Notes under the pieces: model-generated | The model's database searches: none | Told to the model about the DNA's origin: nothing | What the model saw: the letters and a program-made list of their open reading frames with translations, nothing else | Part shown: in pieces, positions 5,896 to 7,806 of the stretch | Layout of the letters: every line of letters begins with the position of its first letter | Numbering within the stretch: the stretch's first letter is position 1 | Assembly (NCBI GenBank): GCA_035327305.1 | Contig: DAOLDL010000111.1 | Span: forward strand, 1 to 7,806 | Origin: CALMUP01 sp035327305 | GTDB taxonomy: Bacteria > Verrucomicrobiota > Kiritimatiellia > CAIVKH01 | Direction: 5' to 3' | Length of the DNA stretch: 7,806 nucleotides | Made by a program: the position numbers and the translations under genes

Positions 5896-7578
5896 TTATT
5901 TTTCGCCGGCGATTACCTCGGCGACGTTGAACGCATGGTCTTTCATGCGGCGGTAATGGTTGAGTATATCCATGTAAATCAGGCTTTTTAACGGCGCAAT
6001 TTCCCGACTGCTTAGTCGTTGAAGATGGCGCTTGCGAATCTGTTTCATAATCCGGGTAACGTTATCGCCATCGGCGCGCGCGCGGGTAATGATATCCTTG
6101 TTGTCGGTCCGAACGGCAACGTTGATCATGTGCGCATATTCGGAAACTGCGGCATGAAGACTCTTCAGGTCGGCGAGTCCTTCATCGCTGATCGTCAATT
6201 CGTTTTTGCGCAGTTTGATTAGTCCTTTGAGCACATTTGCCTGATAGTCGCTAAGGGTTTCATATTCATCGGCCATTCGTATTTGACCGCGTGCCTCATC
6301 AATCACTTCATGTGTCACCTCACCACCGAGCAGGCGGCCGAGAAAGAGCACGACTTCCTTTTGCATTTGATCGAGGATCTGCTCTCGGCGGAATAATTTT
6401 TCCTCCAGCTCCGCATCACCCGCAGGATTGTCCATGATGCTTTTCAGGTAGCCGAACATTTTTTCCGTTGCTTCGGCCATCGTGTGTATTTGTTCTCGGG
6501 ACTGCACTATGCCAAGCGCAGGTGAAAGTGCGTTGCGTACATCCAGGTATGTAAGACGATGAATCTCTTTTTGTCCCCGGTCGGGGATGATTCGCTCCAC
6601 GATCCAGGCGAGCCAACCTGCCATCGGAAGAAACAGGAGGGCGTTGGTTACATTAAATCCGGTGTGAACAAGAGCGATGGCACGCAGGATGTACGGGAAC
6701 GTTTCCTTGTCACCCGCTTGAACCATGGAATTCGGGTCATGACCGATCAATGCCACCACCGCCGTTATCATAAACGGGAAGAGTATCACAAACCAGACCG
6801 TTCCCAAAGTATTAAATAAAATATGTGCCCAGGCGGTTCGTTTTGCCGCGGTAGTTGCCCCGAGTGTGGCCAGGAAGGCGGTAATGGTGGTGCCAATATT
6901 TTCGCCCAGCACAAGGGCGGCGGCGGTGGTGAAGGGGATAACTCCAGCGGAGGCCAACCCCATGGTAATACCGAGAGTTGCCGATGAGGATTGCAAAATT
7001 ACCGTAAGAATACAGCCCACAAGGACGCACTTCAGAATGCCCCAATAATTGGAGGCATCAAAGGCGTGGAACCAGGCGCGGAACTCCTCATTGGTACGCA
7101 AGGGTGAAAAGCCGTTCTTCATCAACTCAAGACCAAAAAAAATCATGCCAACGCCCATGAGGGCCATACCGGCATAACGCACGCCATCCCGCTTGGCGAA
7201 TAAGTAGAAGAAAGCGGAAAGGCCAAGAATCGGCAGTCCGTATTTCCCGATGTCCAGAACAAGTATCCACCCGGTGACCGTGGTGCCGATATTGGCGCCA
7301 AAAATAACACCGATCGACTGCATCAAGGTCATAAAACCGCTATTGACGAGTCCCACGGTCATGACGGTAGTGATCGTGCTTGATTGAACAATACATGTAA
7401 CAAACAAGCCGACCAGCAAACCTACCACCCGGTTATCAGTGACAGCGCCAATTAACTTCCGCAATCGGTCGCCCGCAACGGCTTGCAGTCCATCGGACAT
7501 GAACCGCATGCCTATTAAAAAAATTCCAAGTCCGCCGACAACAGAAAATACGATCGAGAAAAACAATCTGAAATCCAT
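5896..7578 (-). CDS. Na+/phosphate cotransporter (NaPi-II/NptA-YjbB type) with PhoU-like C-terminal domain
   Basis: This 560-residue membrane protein carries the two inverted Na/Pi-cotransporter repeats. Repeat one has V-Q-S-S-T (64-68) and G-A-N-I-G-T-T (94-100). Repeat two has L-Q-S-S-S-A-T (195-201) and G-E-N-I-G-T-T (225-231). The QSS pairs line the substrate path in the family. Roughly eight or nine hydrophobic segments span residues 8-330. After W-I-V-E-R-I-I-P (325-332) the chain becomes soluble, charged and helical (about 345-555), as in the PhoU-like domain usual for bacterial NptA/YjbB proteins. Length is normal for this architecture. The expected role is sodium-coupled phosphate movement across the inner membrane, though YjbB of E. 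coli is linked to phosphate export, so direction is open. The gene is followed 52 bases later by the FMN reductase, and cotranscription is possible but not shown. No clear ribosome site precedes ATG 7578. No pst or pho genes are visible nearby. Confidence 0.93.
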   Translation of the reverse strand: MDFRLFFSIVFSVVGGLGIFLIGMRFMSDGLQAVAGDRLRKLIGAVTDNRVVGLLVGLFVTCIVQSSTITTVMTVGLVNSGFMTLMQSIGVIFGANIGTTVTGWILVLDIGKYGLPILGLSAFFYLFAKRDGVRYAGMALMGVGMIFFGLELMKNGFSPLRTNEEFRAWFHAFDASNYWGILKCVLVGCILTVILQSSSATLGITMGLASAGVIPFTTAAALVLGENIGTTITAFLATLGATTAAKRTAWAHILFNTLGTVWFVILFPFMITAVVALIGHDPNSMVQAGDKETFPYILRAIALVHTGFNVTNALLFLPMAGWLAWIVERIIPDRGQKEIHRLTYLDVRNALSPALGIVQSREQIHTMAEATEKMFGYLKSIMDNPAGDAELEEKLFRREQILDQMQKEVVLFLGRLLGGEVTHEVIDEARGQIRMADEYETLSDYQANVLKGLIKLRKNELTISDEGLADLKSLHAAVSEYAHMINVAVRTDNKDIITRARADGDNVTRIMKQIRKRHLQRLSSREIAPLKSLIYMDILNHYRRMKDHAFNVAEVIAGEK

Positions 7579-7601
7579 AATTTGGTTAGCTTTACATTTA
7601 A

Positions 7602-7631
7602 TTTATATGGATTCCAAGTCCGGTTTATTAA
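7602..7631 (-). promoter_or_regulatory. weak candidate promoter for the phosphate transporter gene
   Basis: Read on the minus strand, TTAATA (7631-7626) and TATAAA (7607-7602) are separated by 18 bases, matching sigma70-type -35 and -10 boxes at four and five of six positions. A start near 7595 would leave a leader of under 20 bases. The region is AT-rich, so chance matches are likely. Confidence 0.22.
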
Positions 7632-7651
7632 CACAGGGAGAATCCCTGTGT
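7631..7651. repeat. 9-bp perfect hairpin upstream of the phosphate transporter gene
   Basis: ACACAGGGA (7631-7639) pairs with TCCCTGTGT (7643-7651) around loop GAA, a compact and stable stem. No T-run follows on the + strand. On the minus strand it is followed by TAATAAA, which is not a convincing terminator tail. It lies about 53 bases upstream of the transporter start. Confidence 0.6.
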
Positions 7652-7694
7652 AAGCACCCTGATTTGCCAATGCTGAAGTTATTCGAAAGGTGAC

Positions 7695-7712
7695 ACAGAC
7701 ATTCTTGTCTGT
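7695..7712. repeat. 7-bp perfect hairpin between tRNA-Ser and the phosphate transporter gene
   Basis: ACAGACA (7695-7701) pairs with TGTCTGT (7706-7712) around TTCT. On the + strand ATTTCTAATT follows, but no + strand gene would end here. On the minus strand the hairpin is about 40 bases past the tRNA-Ser 3' end, where it could mark the trailer or terminator, though no T-run follows on that strand. Confidence 0.5.
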
Positions 7713-7751
7713 ATTTCTAATTGGCTAGTGCCGGACTTGTCTGCGGAAGGC

Positions 7752-7806
7752 TGGCGGAGAGAGAGGGATTCGAACCCTCGGTACCTGGTTAACCCAAGTA
7801 CAAGTG
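7752..7806 (-). tRNA. tRNA-Ser, 3' part only (anticodon outside the window)
   Basis: Read on the minus strand, CACTT (7806-7802) is the end of the anticodon stem. A long variable arm follows, GTACTTGG pairing with CCAGGTAC around GTTAA (7801-7781). Next come T stem GAGGG with CCCTC around TTCGAAT (7779-7763), acceptor strand TCTCTCC (7762-7756), discriminator G (7755) and an encoded CCA (7754-7752). The long extra arm makes this class II. G at position 73 is typical of serine, since leucine and tyrosine use A. The anticodon is cut off, so the isoacceptor cannot be named. Confidence 0.88.

Larger units (their letters stand above)
7615..7739. repeat. 125-bp segment bounded by a 9-bp inverted repeat
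   Basis: CAAGTCCGG (7615-7623) and its exact reverse complement CCGGACTTG (7731-7739) bracket two smaller hairpins. The segment fills most of the 173-base gap between the phosphate transporter gene and tRNA-Ser and contains no credible gene. It could be a small REP- or MITE-like unit or a chance arrangement. No target-site duplication is evident. Confidence 0.4.

Noticed and set aside
7439..7693. Open frame on the + strand spanning the transporter start and the intergenic region
   Set aside because: Most of it is antisense to the phosphate transporter N-terminus and the rest crosses the hairpins. There is no ribosome site or family resemblance.
1..7806. Possibility of a defence system, CRISPR array, prophage, integron or biosynthetic cluster
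   Set aside because: All genes are recognisable housekeeping, envelope, transport or redox families. No direct-repeat array, integrase, transposase or toxin-antitoxin pair is visible on either strand.

Overview
This window reads as an ordinary chromosomal stretch of a Gram-negative-type bacterium with balanced base composition. It runs from the 3' half of one class II tRNA gene, tRNA-Leu(UAG) on the + strand, to the 3' half of another, tRNA-Ser on the - strand. Both tRNAs are cut by the window edges. The intergenic palindromes, especially the GC-rich repeat after tRNA-Leu, resemble dispersed repeats I remember from Planctomycetes, Verrucomicrobia and Lentisphaerae. A PVC-group or neighbouring lineage is therefore my best guess, held loosely because it rests on memory and no search was run.

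The left half (173-4258, + strand) is a compact three-gene unit. The first gene is hemW, a radical-SAM heme chaperone of the HemN-like family. Ten bases later comes a class B penicillin-binding protein (transpeptidase), and this overlaps by ATGA a SEDS-family (RodA/FtsW/SpoVE) membrane glycosyltransferase. The last two form a classic peptidoglycan synthase pair: the SEDS protein polymerises glycan from lipid II and the PBP cross-links it. The most notable observation is in the SEDS protein. The Asp that is catalytic in RodA/FtsW, in the conserved N-P-x-x-D-P-x-G motif, is Ser here (S286, codon AGT), while the rest of the motif is intact. The PBP also appears to have a two-helix membrane anchor instead of the usual single helix.

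The right half (4317-7578) lies on the - strand and converges on the first operon, with a short inverted repeat (4261-4293) between the two. It holds an Na+/phosphate cotransporter with a C-terminal PhoU-like domain (5896-7578), an NADPH-dependent FMN reductase (5250-5843) and an extended-SDR NAD-dependent epimerase/dehydratase-like protein (4317-5231). The last two are 18 bases apart and probably cotranscribed.

The gene-free stretches are short. Bases 56-172 hold two palindromes, and 7579-7751 hold two more small hairpins bracketed by a 9-bp inverted repeat. I see no mobile-element genes, CRISPR array, defence genes or novel multi-gene system. The points worth following are the altered SEDS active site, the PBP anchor and the intergenic palindromes.
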